DNA of 8,969 nucleotides, taken from contig QNBI01000049.1 of NCBI GenBank assembly GCA_003641675.1, positions 1 through 8,969 on the forward strand, written 5' to 3'. How positions within the stretch are numbered: the first letter of the stretch is position 1; each line of letters starts with the position of its first letter. The DNA comes from Spirochaetota bacterium. GTDB taxonomy: Bacteria; Spirochaetota; Spirochaetia; SZUA-6. Both the position numbers and the translations under genes were made by a program. The notes beneath the pieces are model-generated. The model ran no database searches. It had not been told where the DNA came from and worked only from the letters and a program-made list of their open reading frames with translations. This document shows positions 7,973-8,969 of this stretch, in pieces.

Positions 7973-8969
7973 ATGAATGTTCTCCTTTCAGGAAACGAAG
8001 CTATTGCACGAGGTGCCTATGAGGCTGGTGCACTTGCAGCTTTTGCATATCCGGGAACTCCGAGTACAGAGATTATAGCGACAGTTGCTAAGGAGTACGG
8101 TGAAATTTATTCGGAATGGGCACCGAATGAAAAAGTGGCTCTTGAGACGGCAATAGGCGCATCTCTCTACGGTGCAAGAACACTTGTTGCGATGAAACAT
8201 GTTGGGCTTAACGTTGCTGCGGACCCTCTGTTTTCTTTCTCGTACATGGGAGTACACGGAGGCGTTGTTATAGTAACAGCAGATGAACCTTCCATGTTTT
8301 CTTCCCAGAACGAACAGGATAACAGGTGGTACGGCCTTTTTTCTAAAATACCGGTTCTTGAACCCTCGGACAGCCAGGAGGCAAAGGAGCTTACAGTAGA
8401 AGGATTTTCCATATCGGAGGAATTCGATACACCTGTACTATTAAGAATAACAACAAGACTTGCACATTCCAAATCCATTGTAAGCTTAAAAAAGAGACAT
8501 AAAACGGATACGGCTTTTAGATATAGAAAAGATTTTTCAAAAAATGTACTAATGCCCATGAATGCGCGTATTAAACACAGGCTGGTGGAGGATAGAATAG
8601 AAGAACTTAAAGAGTATTCCGAAAAGTTTTTATTTAACCGGATAGAAGAGGGAAAGGGAATAGGAATTATTACTTCCGGAATAGATTTTCAATACACACG
8701 TGAGGCTTTTCCAGATGCAGCTATTTTAAAAATTGTTATGACCCATCCGCTTCCAAAGGGAAAAATATCCAAATTCATAGATTCATTTAAGGGAAATGTA
8801 ACAATAGTTGAAAGTCTCGACCCTTTCATGGAGCTCCAGATTAAAAGCTGGGGATATAGGGATGTTGTTGGGAAGGAAAAAACCGGAAAACTTTATGAAT
8901 TATCCGTTGAAAAACTTCGCGAGGATTTCACTGGGCATGCAACACAGGCAGCAAAAGATGCTAATCTGC
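7973..8969 (+). CDS. iorA: Indolepyruvate:ferredoxin oxidoreductase alpha subunit, 3' end cut by the window
   Basis: IorA with IorB oxidatively decarboxylates indolepyruvate and other aryl-2-oxoacids to aryl-acetyl-CoA, reducing ferredoxin; this is an oxygen-sensitive step of amino-acid fermentation. Seen: an open frame of 332 codons to the window end with no stop, about half of a typical IorA (around 600 residues). The family N-terminus is GNEAIARGAYEAG (7-19), then YPGTPSTEI (26-34) and WAPNEKVALE (49-58) of the 2-oxoacid oxidoreductase pyrimidine-binding domain, with Glu53 or Glu58 the likely thiamine contact. MKHVGLNVAADP (74-85) and ADEPSMFSSQNEQDNR (103-118) are diagnostic of IorA rather than PorA. 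A second domain begins near GIITSGI (231-237), and VESLDPFMELQIK (279-291) matches its conserved block. The TPP-binding domain and the C-terminal 4Fe-4S ferredoxin-like domain would lie beyond the window, so their integrity and the presence of iorB downstream are unknown. On the opposite strand only shadow frames exist. Confidence 0.93.
   Translation, partial: MNVLLSGNEAIARGAYEAGALAAFAYPGTPSTEIIATVAKEYGEIYSEWAPNEKVALETAIGASLYGARTLVAMKHVGLNVAADPLFSFSYMGVHGGVVIVTADEPSMFSSQNEQDNRWYGLFSKIPVLEPSDSQEAKELTVEGFSISEEFDTPVLLRITTRLAHSKSIVSLKKRHKTDTAFRYRKDFSKNVLMPMNARIKHRLVEDRIEELKEYSEKFLFNRIEEGKGIGIITSGIDFQYTREAFPDAAILKIVMTHPLPKGKISKFIDSFKGNVTIVESLDPFMELQIKSWGYRDVVGKEKTGKLYELSVEKLREDFTGHATQAAKDANL

Noticed and set aside
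7988..8559. Two open frames on the minus strand (7988-8257 and 8167-8559)
   Set aside because: They lie wholly inside the well-supported iorA frame and have no recognisable motifs; they are shadow frames.

Overview
The window is a dense, single-strand (all +) gene cluster with no mobile elements, RNA genes or CRISPR. Its core is an outer-membrane biogenesis module, tamB - bamA - skp (OmpH family), followed without a break by ruvX (YqgF family) and the first half of iorA (indolepyruvate:ferredoxin oxidoreductase alpha subunit). Base composition is AT-rich (by eye about 60% AT). The tamB-bamA-skp order with a very large TamB is, from general knowledge, the arrangement in Treponema and Borrelia. 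In proteobacteria bamA-skp normally continues into lpxD-fabZ-lpxA, and those genes are not seen here. A diderm, probably anaerobic spirochaete (Spirochaetota) is therefore the best guess. The phylum call is an inference from synteny and protein character, not from a marker gene.

Layout: 1-4308 is TamB, whose reading frame is open to the first base of the window. The first 27 codons encode the membrane anchor, so the true start lies upstream and the Met codon at 82 is not the start. After 12 bases with a clean Shine-Dalgarno comes BamA (4321-6927; signal peptide, five POTRA domains, C-terminal beta-barrel). After 56 AT-rich bases comes a Skp-like periplasmic chaperone (6984-7532). Its stop codon directly abuts the ATG of ruvX (7533-7955). 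Seventeen bases later, behind a perfect AGGAGGTGA, iorA begins at 7973 and runs off the end of the window. No stretch longer than about 60 bases lacks a gene, and no convincing internal promoter or terminator was seen, so co-transcription is likely.

How they work together: Skp holds unfolded outer-membrane proteins in the periplasm, and BamA folds and inserts them. TamB spans the periplasm as an AsmA-like bridge, linked in various species to outer-membrane protein assembly or inter-membrane phospholipid transport. RuvX is a cytoplasmic RNase H-fold nuclease (16S rRNA 3'-end processing / Holliday-junction resolvase-like). IorA is a fermentation enzyme that oxidises aryl-2-oxoacids. The last two are housekeeping passengers with no obvious link to the envelope.

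I see no undescribed system here. The most distinctive points are in BamA: a roughly 90-residue surface loop with no Lys/Arg over a 79-residue stretch, paired with a strongly shortened loop 6 carrying ARGW instead of VRGF. The three envelope proteins also contain almost no cysteine.
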